DNA of 64,000 nucleotides. It comes from Lederbergia graminis (GTDB lineage Bacteria > Bacillota > Bacilli > Bacillales > Bacillaceae_C). A program made the position numbers and the translations under genes. The stretch lies in NCBI RefSeq assembly GCF_042655485.1, contig NZ_JBHSMC010000016.1, forward strand, positions 62,001-126,000, written 5' to 3'. The notes beneath the pieces were generated by a model, which worked only from the letters and a program-made list of their open reading frames with translations, was not told where the DNA came from and ran no database searches. This document shows positions 16,402-25,037 of the stretch, piece by piece (the first letter of the stretch is position 1; each line of letters begins with the position of its first letter).

Positions 16402-17376
16402 CTAATATAGTGTTTCACCATTTAGTTTTTTAACTACTGTATTCGTTATCATTAGGAGGATTAAACCAATAATTGTATTAAACAATCCTACCGCTGCACC
16501 GAATGACCAATCTCCAGCTAACAGACCTCTTTTATATACATAGGTGTCAATAATTTCAGAAGTAGGTAAATTCCTGTCTGTTTGAAGTAAGTACGCCTTT
16601 TCAAAACCAACTCCCATGATACCTCCAATAGCTAAAATAAAGAGTACTGCCATTACTGGCTTAAGTGTTTGTACATCAATGTGCCATATTCTCTGTAAAA
16701 GTGATGCTCCATCAATTGTAGCTGCATCATGAAGTTGTGGATCTGTATTCGAAAGTGCCGCAACATATACAATCGATGAAAAACCAGCTCCTTGCCATAT
16801 ACCAGATGAAATAAATATCGTTCTAAAGTAATCTGGGTTAGACATAAAAGAAATTGGATTATCTGTAAATGCTGATAATATCGAGTTAATTGGCCCAGCT
16901 GGTGATAAAAAGATAAACAACATACCTGCAATTACTACTGTAGAGATAAAATTAGGTGCATAAATAATTAATTGTATATTCTTTTTAATGCCCGCTCTTC
17001 TTACCTGATTTAACATAATAGCAAGTATTACAGGCACAGGAAATCCAATAATAAGCCCATATACACTAAGTTTTATCGTATTCATGAAGATTTGAAGAAA
17101 ATTGGGAGAAGTTAAGAAACTAGTAAAATGAGATAGACCAACCCATTCACTTGCCCAAATTCCTTTCGTAACACTATAATCTTTAAATGCAATAAGCACC
17201 CCATACATCGGAACATAATTAAATATGAATACCGAAATGACAGCAGGGGCTAAGAATAAATATAAAATATAGTTTTTCTTAATATAATTAAGTGCATTCT
17301 TTTTTTTCTTACTTGGAATTGGCTTTTCATTAGAAATTGACGTAGATTTGACTACAGTACTATCAATATTCGACAT
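16402..17376 (-). CDS. ABC sugar importer permease (LplB type)
   Basis: 324-residue partner permease of the UgpA/LplB group. It has a lysine-rich cytoplasmic start, a first membrane helix at about 34-55, and an EAA-type loop (QLHDAATIDGASLLQRIWHIDVQTLKP). GGAGGG lies before the ATG. It appears to be the first gene of the fructan operon: upstream is a 300-bp region with a cre-like site and the terminator of the sensor locus. This placement suggests the main regulated promoter is here. Confidence 0.88.
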   Translation of the reverse strand: MSNIDSTVVKSTSISNEKPIPSKKKKNALNYIKKNYILYLFLAPAVISVFIFNYVPMYGVLIAFKDYSVTKGIWASEWVGLSHFTSFLTSPNFLQIFMNTIKLSVYGLIIGFPVPVILAIMLNQVRRAGIKKNIQLIIYAPNFISTVVIAGMLFIFLSPAGPINSILSAFTDNPISFMSNPDYFRTIFISSGIWQGAGFSSIVYVAALSNTDPQLHDAATIDGASLLQRIWHIDVQTLKPVMAVLFILAIGGIMGVGFEKAYLLQTDRNLPTSEIIDTYVYKRGLLAGDWSFGAAVGLFNTIIGLILLMITNTVVKKLNGETLY

Positions 17377-17509
17377 AGCTGTCCCTCCTTTGCTCGTATA
17401 ATGTTCTTCTAGTTTTCAACTATTCATCACCTTCTTATTACTTTGTCAGCACATATAAATTGTGAAGTAAGGGTTTTCTAAAGAAAGCGTAATTAAGATC
17501 AATCAATTG

Positions 17510-17523
17510 CAAAAGCGCTTTCT
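17510..17523 (-). promoter_or_regulatory. Candidate CcpA cre site upstream of the fructan importer operon
   Basis: CAAAAGCGCTTTCT matches the cre consensus TGWAARCGYTWNCW at 12 of 14 positions and contains the palindrome AAAGCGCTTT. It is about 135 bp upstream of the first permease start. It would allow catabolite repression. Confidence 0.55.
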
Positions 17524-17610
17524 CACACTTAATATAGCAAAGCAGTTTGATATACTAATTCATTTTTTTTGGATACCTATGTTTAAAATCTTTGGAACTT
17601 TAAAAACAAA

Positions 17611-17651
17611 AAACGCCTTATCCAAGAACATAAAACTTGAATAAAGCGTTT
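17611..17651 (-). terminator. Terminator after the tethered binding-protein gene
   Basis: Arms at 17611-17626 and 17636-17651 are complementary at 14 of 16 positions, and a T-run follows on the minus strand. It ends the kinase/regulator/binding-protein transcript. Confidence 0.82.
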
Positions 17652-17690
17652 CTGCTGTAGATACTATATATTTTTGGGAATGGTGCATTT

Positions 17691-19013
17691 CTAAGGTTTC
17701 TGATATAAAGAAATACTAGTATTAATATTTTCCACTGCTTCCTTAACGGAATCTACTACATCTCTATTACCTATTCCCACATTCTCAAATAACTTTTTAA
17801 TATTATCACTTATAACAGGATAGACTGGTGTAACTGGTCTGCTTTTAGAATTATTCTGAAACTGGTGAATAAATATATTTTTGGGATATTCATTCAACTC
17901 TGGGAAATTTTCTACTACTGAATATCTGGCAGGAAGATCTCCAGTTACTTCCACATATGTTTTAGCGCTTTCAAAGCTTGTCATAAATTTTATAAACTGC
18001 CAGGCCTCATCAGGATAGTTAGTTTCTGAGGAAATGCCTAAAGCCCATCCACCATTCGGTGTAACCTGATACTTACCCTTAGGTAATGGGGCAATTCCAT
18101 AGTCCCTTCCTAATTTAAAATCAGGTTGATTATTTGCTAAATCCGATAAAATCCAAGAGCCTAAAACGGTCATAGCAAGCTGACCGGTTTCAAAGGAATG
18201 TGCAGGTAATTCAACTGCTGCTACTTCATATTTATTATAAAGATCTTGATAAAATTGAAGGGCAGTTATTGCCTCCTTTGAATCTAAATAGCCACTAGCA
18301 GTAGTGCCATTAGGACTTAATATATCTGCTCCAAACTGCCAAAGAATCGGCATTTTAAAATAGGCAGGACTTTCTCCATCACTAAACCCTTGCGCTGGAT
18401 CAATTCCATATAGATCATTATTCGAATTCTTGACCTGTATAGCAATATCCAATATCTCCTCCCAAGTTAATGGATCATCCGGGTCTTTTGATGGAAATGG
18501 AATTCCTGCTTCACGAAATATATGCATATTATAAAACAAAGCAATACTTGATTCTACAATAGGAACAAGGTAAAGTTCTCCATTGTAACTTAATCCATTC
18601 ATTATCGATTTGGGGAAGTCATTTATATCTCCATCCTCATTCATATACTTATCCAAAGGCAATAGTGAACCCGCATTTACATAAAGAGCTAATGTTGGAC
18701 TGTCAATTGTCAGTATGTCAGGAGGATTTCCTGTTGCAAATTCAGTTCGGAGCCTTATTTCATAATCATTATATTCAACAGCTTCCATATGAATCTTAAT
18801 ATCTGGATGCGCTTCTTCAAAAGCCGAGATTAACATCTCATAGGCACGATTTTCTGCTTCATTCCCAAGATTCCTCATAAATGTTAGTTCTGTATACTCT
18901 CCTACTTCTTTAACTTTATATGGTTCTTTATCGGAATTTATCACCATATAAAATAGTATAACCCCCGTAATACTTATTGATATCGTTATTATTAAAATCC
19001 ATCTGTTCTTCAT
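17691..19013 (-). CDS. Membrane-tethered solute-binding protein (family 1), likely sensor partner
   Basis: 440 residues with the MsmE/UgpB-like extracellular sugar-binding fold (LTFMRNLGNEAENRAYEMLISAFEEAHPDIKI at the start, then the YNMHIFREAGIPFPS hinge segment). Residues 4-24 form a single hydrophobic anchor. There is no lipobox cysteine, unlike the transport lipoprotein of the neighbouring operon. It is read with a YesM-like kinase and YesN-like regulator and separated from the permeases by a terminator. I infer it senses sugar for the kinase, as in three-component sugar-sensing systems, rather than feeding the importer. Confidence 0.75.
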   Translation of the reverse strand: MKNRWILIITISISITGVILFYMVINSDKEPYKVKEVGEYTELTFMRNLGNEAENRAYEMLISAFEEAHPDIKIHMEAVEYNDYEIRLRTEFATGNPPDILTIDSPTLALYVNAGSLLPLDKYMNEDGDINDFPKSIMNGLSYNGELYLVPIVESSIALFYNMHIFREAGIPFPSKDPDDPLTWEEILDIAIQVKNSNNDLYGIDPAQGFSDGESPAYFKMPILWQFGADILSPNGTTASGYLDSKEAITALQFYQDLYNKYEVAAVELPAHSFETGQLAMTVLGSWILSDLANNQPDFKLGRDYGIAPLPKGKYQVTPNGGWALGISSETNYPDEAWQFIKFMTSFESAKTYVEVTGDLPARYSVVENFPELNEYPKNIFIHQFQNNSKSRPVTPVYPVISDNIKKLFENVGIGNRDVVDSVKEAVENINTSISLYQKP

Positions 19014-19069
19014 CTATACTACATCTCTCCTAATTTAATACCTATTAATTTATAGAAATTAGTGTAGGT

Positions 19070-20659
19070 TTAATTAATAGAATTACGATACTCAACCGGA
19101 GTTTTTCCTACGTGTTTTTTAAAGACAGTACTAAAATAACTAGAGTTCGAAAAACCAACTAAATAGGCTATATCAATAATTCTAAGTTCCTTATCATTTA
19201 AAAATTGTTTCGCCTTTTCTATTCGTAAATTCACTAGATATTCGCTGAAATTTTGCCCTACATGATTCTTAAAAGAATCGGATAAATAAGCACTATTTAT
19301 ATGAAATAAAGATGATAATGATGTAAGAGATATTTCACTCGCATAGTGCTCATTTAAATAATGAAGTATACTTTCTATCACTAATTTCCCATTAGAATAT
19401 CGTTTTACTCGAACTTTCTCTATTATTTCCTTAGCCAATTGAATGAGGTAATCCCTTACTTTAGATTGAGAATTCAATTCCCAAATTCCTTGTTGACACT
19501 TCCAAATCGTATGTTGGATTTCTTTCGTCTCTATACCATATTTCTTTACTAATGAACTTAGCAAAAATAATACTCGATTTGCTAAAAACGAAAAGGACAA
19601 TAACGATTGCTTTATAGTATCCCCTAGCATGGAATATAGGTGTTCTTGAAACTTTATTAAATCTACACCTTCTATAGCATTAGTCAGCTTTCTTTCCAAG
19701 TCATCTGAAAATTGAAAAACACCTTCCTCCATTATCTTTTCATCAATGACCTGCGATACAGAACCTAGCTGACTTTGGCTCCATGAAAATAAACTTGCTA
19801 TATATCCGTTCTTAAATTCTCTTAGACCAGTTACAACACTGCCTACTCCTATCACAGTTTCTAGGTTTAAGTAGGATTTAACATTTTTTTGTATATCATT
19901 TACTAAAGATTGTGTACTATGAGGGTATTCAGAATTAATGGTATTCAAGAAATGGATAACATTACCGTAATTCGGATTATAAAAGCAATAAGTCCCTAAA
20001 CGATTTTTTGCAATCTCTTTACAGAGCATTTGGAAAGAAATCCAGCGTTCTTTTAGTAAATCTGGATTATTTTCAGATCCTCTAACTTCAACTGTGAGAA
20101 ACTGAACTTTAATATTATCTTTTCCTAGATCTTCTAACTGGATTTGTTTTAACCTTTCCTGAATCATTGGAATTTCTAACCATTCATCCCTAACTAAATA
20201 TAATAAAAACTGTTCCTGTACCTCTTGTAAACGTGAGTTAGCAAGCCACCGAATCCGAGCAGATTCAATTTCATTTCTTTTTTCCTCTTCAATTTCTTTA
20301 CTTACTTTAAGAAGTATTTCCAATAATTCATCAGGATCCACAGGCTTCAATAAATAGTCCTTTACACCTTCTTGCATAGCTCTTCTTACATAGTCGAACT
20401 CGGAATACCCTGATAAAACAATCACCTTTATATTAGGAAACTCTTCTTGACAGCGTTTTGCTAGTTCAATTCCATCCATAATCGGCATTCGTATATCTGT
20501 AATCACAACGTCAACATCTATTGTTTGAAGTAATTCTAATGTCTCTTGACCATTTGATGCCTCCCCAACAATCTGAAAACCTTCTTCTTCCCAATTAACC
20601 TTCATTCTTAATCCTTTGAGAATTTGAACCTCATCATCTGTAATGATCACCTTCAACAT
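19070..20659 (-). CDS. YesN-like response regulator with AraC-type DNA-binding domain
   Basis: About 529 residues. The receiver domain at 1-120 has the phosphoacceptor D55 (VVITDIRMP), acidic D8-D9, the SGYSEFD threonine/serine region and K105 in DYLLKPV. A long linker (about 140-400) leads to two AraC helix-turn-helix motifs at the end (SLSSLFHINSAYLSDSFK and IIDIAYLVGFSNSSYFSTVFK). The open frame begins with GTG at 20668. The ATG at 20659 has AGAGGTG at a better distance and begins with the family-typical LKVIITDDE. It overlaps the kinase gene by 26 nt. It probably activates the fructan operon. Confidence 0.88.
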   Translation of the reverse strand: MLKVIITDDEVQILKGLRMKVNWEEEGFQIVGEASNGQETLELLQTIDVDVVITDIRMPIMDGIELAKRCQEEFPNIKVIVLSGYSEFDYVRRAMQEGVKDYLLKPVDPDELLEILLKVSKEIEEEKRNEIESARIRWLANSRLQEVQEQFLLYLVRDEWLEIPMIQERLKQIQLEDLGKDNIKVQFLTVEVRGSENNPDLLKERWISFQMLCKEIAKNRLGTYCFYNPNYGNVIHFLNTINSEYPHSTQSLVNDIQKNVKSYLNLETVIGVGSVVTGLREFKNGYIASLFSWSQSQLGSVSQVIDEKIMEEGVFQFSDDLERKLTNAIEGVDLIKFQEHLYSMLGDTIKQSLLSFSFLANRVLFLLSSLVKKYGIETKEIQHTIWKCQQGIWELNSQSKVRDYLIQLAKEIIEKVRVKRYSNGKLVIESILHYLNEHYASEISLTSLSSLFHINSAYLSDSFKNHVGQNFSEYLVNLRIEKAKQFLNDKELRIIDIAYLVGFSNSSYFSTVFKKHVGKTPVEYRNSIN

Positions 20660-22430
20660 CAAAATCACCTCTTTTTATATAAATACATAACGTGATTCTT
20701 GTACCCACATTTTCTTCGGATTCAATTTTGTAAGAAAAATTCTTCCCATAATAAAGTAGTAACCTACCAATTACATTCTTAAGACCAATACTATTTCCTT
20801 TACTTTCTAATACATTATTCGTTTCATTAAAGTCTTCATGTCTCATTAAATCTTTTATAACGTCATCAGAGATTCCTACCCCTTTATCCTCTATAGAAAG
20901 GAATATTTGGTCATCAACCCTTTTGGTAGAGATATAAATTTCCGCATTTTTCTTTTCAACAAAACTATACTTTACAGCATTTTCTACCAATGGCTGTAAA
21001 ATAAATTTAATGATTGGAATTTGTCTAATTTCGGAGTCTTCTTCTATTTCTATGTTAATGTTGTCCTCATACCTTAACTTTAGAATATTAGTATAATTCC
21101 GGATGTAATTCATTTCTTCTCCCAATCTCACAATATTACTTTTCGTATTTAAAGAGTACCTCATCATTTTCCCTAAATAAACACTTATCTTCATTACTTC
21201 CCTGTTCTTACCTTGTGCTGCTAAGCCACCTATAATTTCAAGTGTATTATTCAAAAAATGAGGATTTATTTGCAGTAATAGCGCTTTGTACTCAGCATCT
21301 TTTCGCCGCAGATTAGCCTCATATTCTGTTTCAATTAGACTTTTTAATCTACCTATTGTGTGTTTAAACACCTTAACTAAATATCCTACTTCGTGATTAT
21401 TTGACTTAATGGTTGGCAAGTATTGTTGTGCACCATGAAAGTCCCCATGTTCAATATAGCCCATTGCCTTAGTCAGTTTTCCTATCGGTTTTGTAATATT
21501 GGAAGATAGCATGTAAGAAGTAAAAATTGTTAACAGAAAAACTATAGCACTTATTATCAACAAATTATTTTGGATATTATTTACTTCTGAAAAAAGATTC
21601 GATTTTGTCACTTCACTGATAAAAATCCAATCACCAACTGGGAGCATATGGTAGAAAACAAAATACGTCTCCCCTTGATAATCCATTTCTATTAATCCCT
21701 TCTTATCCCGACTCTCTCCAATATTACCTACAGTTTTTTTTATAACTGCATCAGGTATTTGAATTTTATTTTGTAAAACATTTGATCCACTGCTATCAAT
21801 TAAATATGCATGTCCTTTCTTTCCAATTAACATATTATCTAGAGCTGATTCAAATAAGGATGAAGGGAAGTTAACCTTGATAATACCAGACGATTCTAAT
21901 GTGCTTAAATTAAATAGAGGAAGAATATAGCTATTTATACTTTCTCCACCTGCTGATGGGTGGTCAATATGTGACTTTATAAAATTTTGTTCGTTTACCA
22001 TAAAGTCAATATACCAATTCTCTTCCTTTAATTTAAGATTATTAGCAGGAGCACCTGTACCATCATATAGAAAAACAGATACAGACATATCATTCGAATT
22101 ATTAATTCTTATAGAATTAAGCAACATACCTAATTCTTTCTTCTTTAATAATTTCTCTTCATTGGATTTTGCCCAATACCCAGTTTCTAACTTTAGCCAA
22201 TCTTGGGTTGTTTGGTTAATAAGTATCTGCTTTCCAAGATCCTGTGCCTGTTTAGTAATAGACTCTACATAAAGCGAATACTGATCCATTTTTTCTTTAA
22301 CTAAATTCTGAGTTTGGTCCTTTATTACAGAGGTAAACAAACTTGGAATTAAAATAGATAATAAAATAAATGGAACTGTCAGTAAACATGTAAAAATAAG
22401 AAAGAAACGATTCCTTAATGAATAAAACAC
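20634..22430 (-). CDS. YesM-like sensor histidine kinase
   Basis: 598 residues. Membrane helices lie at about 8-32 and 290-312 and flank an extracellular Cache-type sensor domain. A HAMP linker and a His_kinase/HATPase_c pair of the LytS/YesM class follow. The phosphorylated histidine is in LQINPHFLNNTLEII near 392; the N box is LQPLVENAVKYSF and the G box DKGVGISDD. The start is GTG at 22430 with GGGAGG 7 bp upstream. With the overlapping regulator and the tethered binding protein it forms a sugar-sensing set. The fructan link rests on position. Confidence 0.88.
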   Translation of the reverse strand: MFYSLRNRFFLIFTCLLTVPFILLSILIPSLFTSVIKDQTQNLVKEKMDQYSLYVESITKQAQDLGKQILINQTTQDWLKLETGYWAKSNEEKLLKKKELGMLLNSIRINNSNDMSVSVFLYDGTGAPANNLKLKEENWYIDFMVNEQNFIKSHIDHPSAGGESINSYILPLFNLSTLESSGIIKVNFPSSLFESALDNMLIGKKGHAYLIDSSGSNVLQNKIQIPDAVIKKTVGNIGESRDKKGLIEMDYQGETYFVFYHMLPVGDWIFISEVTKSNLFSEVNNIQNNLLIISAIVFLLTIFTSYMLSSNITKPIGKLTKAMGYIEHGDFHGAQQYLPTIKSNNHEVGYLVKVFKHTIGRLKSLIETEYEANLRRKDAEYKALLLQINPHFLNNTLEIIGGLAAQGKNREVMKISVYLGKMMRYSLNTKSNIVRLGEEMNYIRNYTNILKLRYEDNINIEIEEDSEIRQIPIIKFILQPLVENAVKYSFVEKKNAEIYISTKRVDDQIFLSIEDKGVGISDDVIKDLMRHEDFNETNNVLESKGNSIGLKNVIGRLLLYYGKNFSYKIESEENVGTRITLCIYIKRGDFDVEGDHYR

Positions 22431-22538
22431 CTATTTTCCTCCCTAAAAAATTAAAAATATACCTCTCTGGATATCCATATAATCTATAAAAACCTATTGT
22501 GTGAAGATACAGATTTGTCATTCCAAGTTTTTTAAAAC

Positions 22539-23420
22539 CTATTTCATGATATTTTCAACAAACTTCGTAGCTGCCGGTGATAGTGGCACCCTCTTCAAAT
22601 AACATATACCAATACTGCGATGTGGTATTTGCTCCTGTAGTTGAACCTCATGTAATAAGCCACGATCTAAATAATCTTGAGAAAATTCTCTTGTAACACA
22701 TGCTACGCCTAAATTTATTCTTGCAAATTCAAGTAATAGGTCATGTGATCCCAATTCAAATTCTGGTTCAAGTCTGATTCCTTGTGTGATCATATAATTT
22801 TCTACAAACTTACGCGAATTAGAATTTGGTTCAAGAAATATTAATGGCAGTTTTACTAATTCTTTAAGACTTAAGGGTTTAGATAGTATTTTTTTAAACT
22901 TTTCACCATAAACAAATGTGTCCTGGACTTCAAAGCACGGGAGTTTTTCGATAGATGTATCTTCAATTGGTAAATTACAGATTGCAATATCCACCTCACC
23001 AGACTTTAAAGCATCGCATAGTTCTATTGTGGTACCATTCAAAATGGTAAATTTAACATTTGGATAACTGTTATGGAAGGCTTCTAAATATGGTAGTAAG
23101 AAGTAACGAGAAATTGTATCGCCTACCCCTATTTTTAACTCTCCTACGGTTAAATGTTTAAACTCTAAGATTTTTTCCTCTCCAGCATCAAGTAAATTAA
23201 TCGCAGAATGAGTATATTCAAAAAGCAGCTTCCCTTCATCGGTAAATGTTACCCCTTTTGGTGTGCGATTAAATAATCGTGTATCTAACTCTCTTTCCAA
23301 CTGCATAATCGATTGACTGACTGCTGGTTGTGTCATAAAAAGTTGTTCCGCTGCTTTTGAAAAACTTTTACTTTTTCCCACTTGGCAAAACACTTTATAG
23401 AGGTCTAACTTACTTATCAT
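22539..23420 (-). CDS. LysR-family transcriptional regulator
   Basis: 293 residues with the LysR helix-turn-helix (FCQVGKSKSFSKAAEQLFMTQPAVSQSIMQLE, about 8-39) and a substrate-binding domain. The start at 23420 has AAGGAG 7 bp upstream; the open frame reaches 23444. It is divergent from the CofE-like gene, the normal arrangement for a LysR activator and its target, with a spacer of about 115 bp. The likely target is therefore the CofE-like/NCS1 pair. The effector is unknown. Confidence 0.87.
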   Translation of the reverse strand: MISKLDLYKVFCQVGKSKSFSKAAEQLFMTQPAVSQSIMQLERELDTRLFNRTPKGVTFTDEGKLLFEYTHSAINLLDAGEEKILEFKHLTVGELKIGVGDTISRYFLLPYLEAFHNSYPNVKFTILNGTTIELCDALKSGEVDIAICNLPIEDTSIEKLPCFEVQDTFVYGEKFKKILSKPLSLKELVKLPLIFLEPNSNSRKFVENYMITQGIRLEPEFELGSHDLLLEFARINLGVACVTREFSQDYLDRGLLHEVQLQEQIPHRSIGICYLKRVPLSPAATKFVENIMK

Positions 23421-23535
23421 ATAAGCACTCCTTATACCTACCATTCAATATAGATATTTTACTTATACCACTTCCATCATGTATATTACAAGTAGTGAAA
23501 CAATAATAAAAACAAGACCTTAAGGAGCGATTACC

Positions 23536-24726
23536 TTGGAAAGAATGGTTGGAACAGTAGTAAGAGGCCTACGTTGCCCTATTATAAATCAAGGAGACAA
23601 TATTGAAGAGATTGTTGTGGACAGTGTCCTAAAAGCAGCTGAAGTAGAAGGGTTTGAATTTCAAGATAAGGATATCGTAACAATTACGGAATCTATCGTT
23701 GCCCGTGCACAAGGAAATTACGCAACAATTGATGATATTGCACAAGATGTCAGTTCCAAATTTGGAGAAGATACAATTGGTGTTATCTTTCCTATCCTAA
23801 GTAGAAATCGTTTTGCCGTTTGCCTTCGTGGTATTGCAAAAGGAGCGAAAAAGATTGTTTTAATGCTAAGCTACCCTTCTGATGAGGTAGGGAATCACTT
23901 AGTAGATATCGATTTACTTGATGAAAAAGGAGTTAATCCTTGGACAGACGTGTTAACTGAGAGTCAATTCCGTGAATTCTTTGGTTATAATAAACATACA
24001 TTTACGGGCGTTGACTATATAGATTACTATAAATCAATTGTGGAAGAATACGGAGTTGAATGTGAAGTTATTTTCTCCAATAATCCAAAAACAATTTTAG
24101 ATTACACGAAAAGTGTTCTAACTTGTGATATCCATTCACGCTTTAGAACAAAGAGAATCTTAAAAGCAAATGGTGGAGAAAAAATCTATAGCCTTGATAA
24201 TATATTAGCTGAATCAATCAATGGTAGTGGATATAATGAAGACTACGGCCTACTAGGGTCAAACAAATCCAAAGAAGAAAGTGTTAAACTTTTCCCACGT
24301 GATTGTCAACCAATCGTCGATACTATCCAACAAAAGCTTAAAGATAGAACAGGGAAAAATATTGAAGTAATGATCTATGGCGATGGGGCTTTCAAAGATC
24401 CTGTAGGGAAGATCTGGGAGTTAGCTGACCCAGTTGTATCACCTGCTTATACTTCAGGACTTGACGGAACTCCAAATGAAGTGAAGTTAAAGTACCTCGC
24501 AGACAATAACTTTGCTGACTTAAGAGGCGAAGATTTACAAAAGGCCATTGCTGAATATATTAACAATAAAGGCGAAGATTTAACTGGAGCTATGGAAGCA
24601 CAAGGGACTACTCCTAGAAAGCTAACAGATTTAATTGGATCCTTATCTGACCTAACTTCTGGTAGTGGTGATAAAGGAACACCTATCGTGTACATCCAAG
24701 GATACTTTGATAATTATACGAAATAA
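23536..24726 (+). CDS. CofE-like protein (coenzyme F420-0:L-glutamate ligase domain)
   Basis: 396 residues. The N-terminal part (GTVVRGLRCPIINQGDNIEEIVVDSVLKAA, then DIVTITESIVARAQGNYATIDDIA) matches the F420 gamma-glutamyl ligase fold, which joins L-glutamate to a lactyl-phosphate-linked deazaflavin in F420 makers. Bacillaceae are not known to make F420, and this protein is about 150 residues longer than classic CofE. It probably ligates an amino acid to another acid. The start is TTG with AAGGAG 8 bp upstream. A divergent LysR gene and a downstream NCS1 permease suggest work on an imported nitrogenous compound. The function is unassigned. Confidence 0.7.
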   Translation: MERMVGTVVRGLRCPIINQGDNIEEIVVDSVLKAAEVEGFEFQDKDIVTITESIVARAQGNYATIDDIAQDVSSKFGEDTIGVIFPILSRNRFAVCLRGIAKGAKKIVLMLSYPSDEVGNHLVDIDLLDEKGVNPWTDVLTESQFREFFGYNKHTFTGVDYIDYYKSIVEEYGVECEVIFSNNPKTILDYTKSVLTCDIHSRFRTKRILKANGGEKIYSLDNILAESINGSGYNEDYGLLGSNKSKEESVKLFPRDCQPIVDTIQQKLKDRTGKNIEVMIYGDGAFKDPVGKIWELADPVVSPAYTSGLDGTPNEVKLKYLADNNFADLRGEDLQKAIAEYINNKGEDLTGAMEAQGTTPRKLTDLIGSLSDLTSGSGDKGTPIVYIQGYFDNYTK

Positions 24727-24733
24727 GCATTTA

Positions 24734-24779
24734 AGGAAGTACCTAGACGTCATTTTCATTGACTGATTGGGTACTTCCT
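24734..24779 (+). terminator. Terminator after the CofE-like gene
   Basis: A 10-bp perfect stem (AGGAAGTACC 24734-24743, complement 24770-24779) with a 26-nt loop is followed by ATTTTT. The remaining 250 bp before the permease hold no gene. They do contain two similar direct copies, TTGTGAATTA (24968) and TTGTGAACTA (25016), which may be regulator half-sites. Confidence 0.7.
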
Positions 24780-25037
24780 ATTTTTGCATTTAACATATTC
24801 CTAAGATCAAAAATGCAGAATATCTAAGATATCTAAAGGATTTGCTAGATAGAGCGACTTAAGACCTCAATAATATAGATTCAGAGGAAATAGCACTGTC
24901 TCATCCTCTATTATGCCGTTTGTAACCGAGTCATTATAAAGTTATAGTAAATAATGTCGTGTTATTTTTGTGAATTAGTACTTACTTTCTAAAAAGAACT
25001 TACAATTGTGAACTAATGCACAAAAGGAGATGATATA

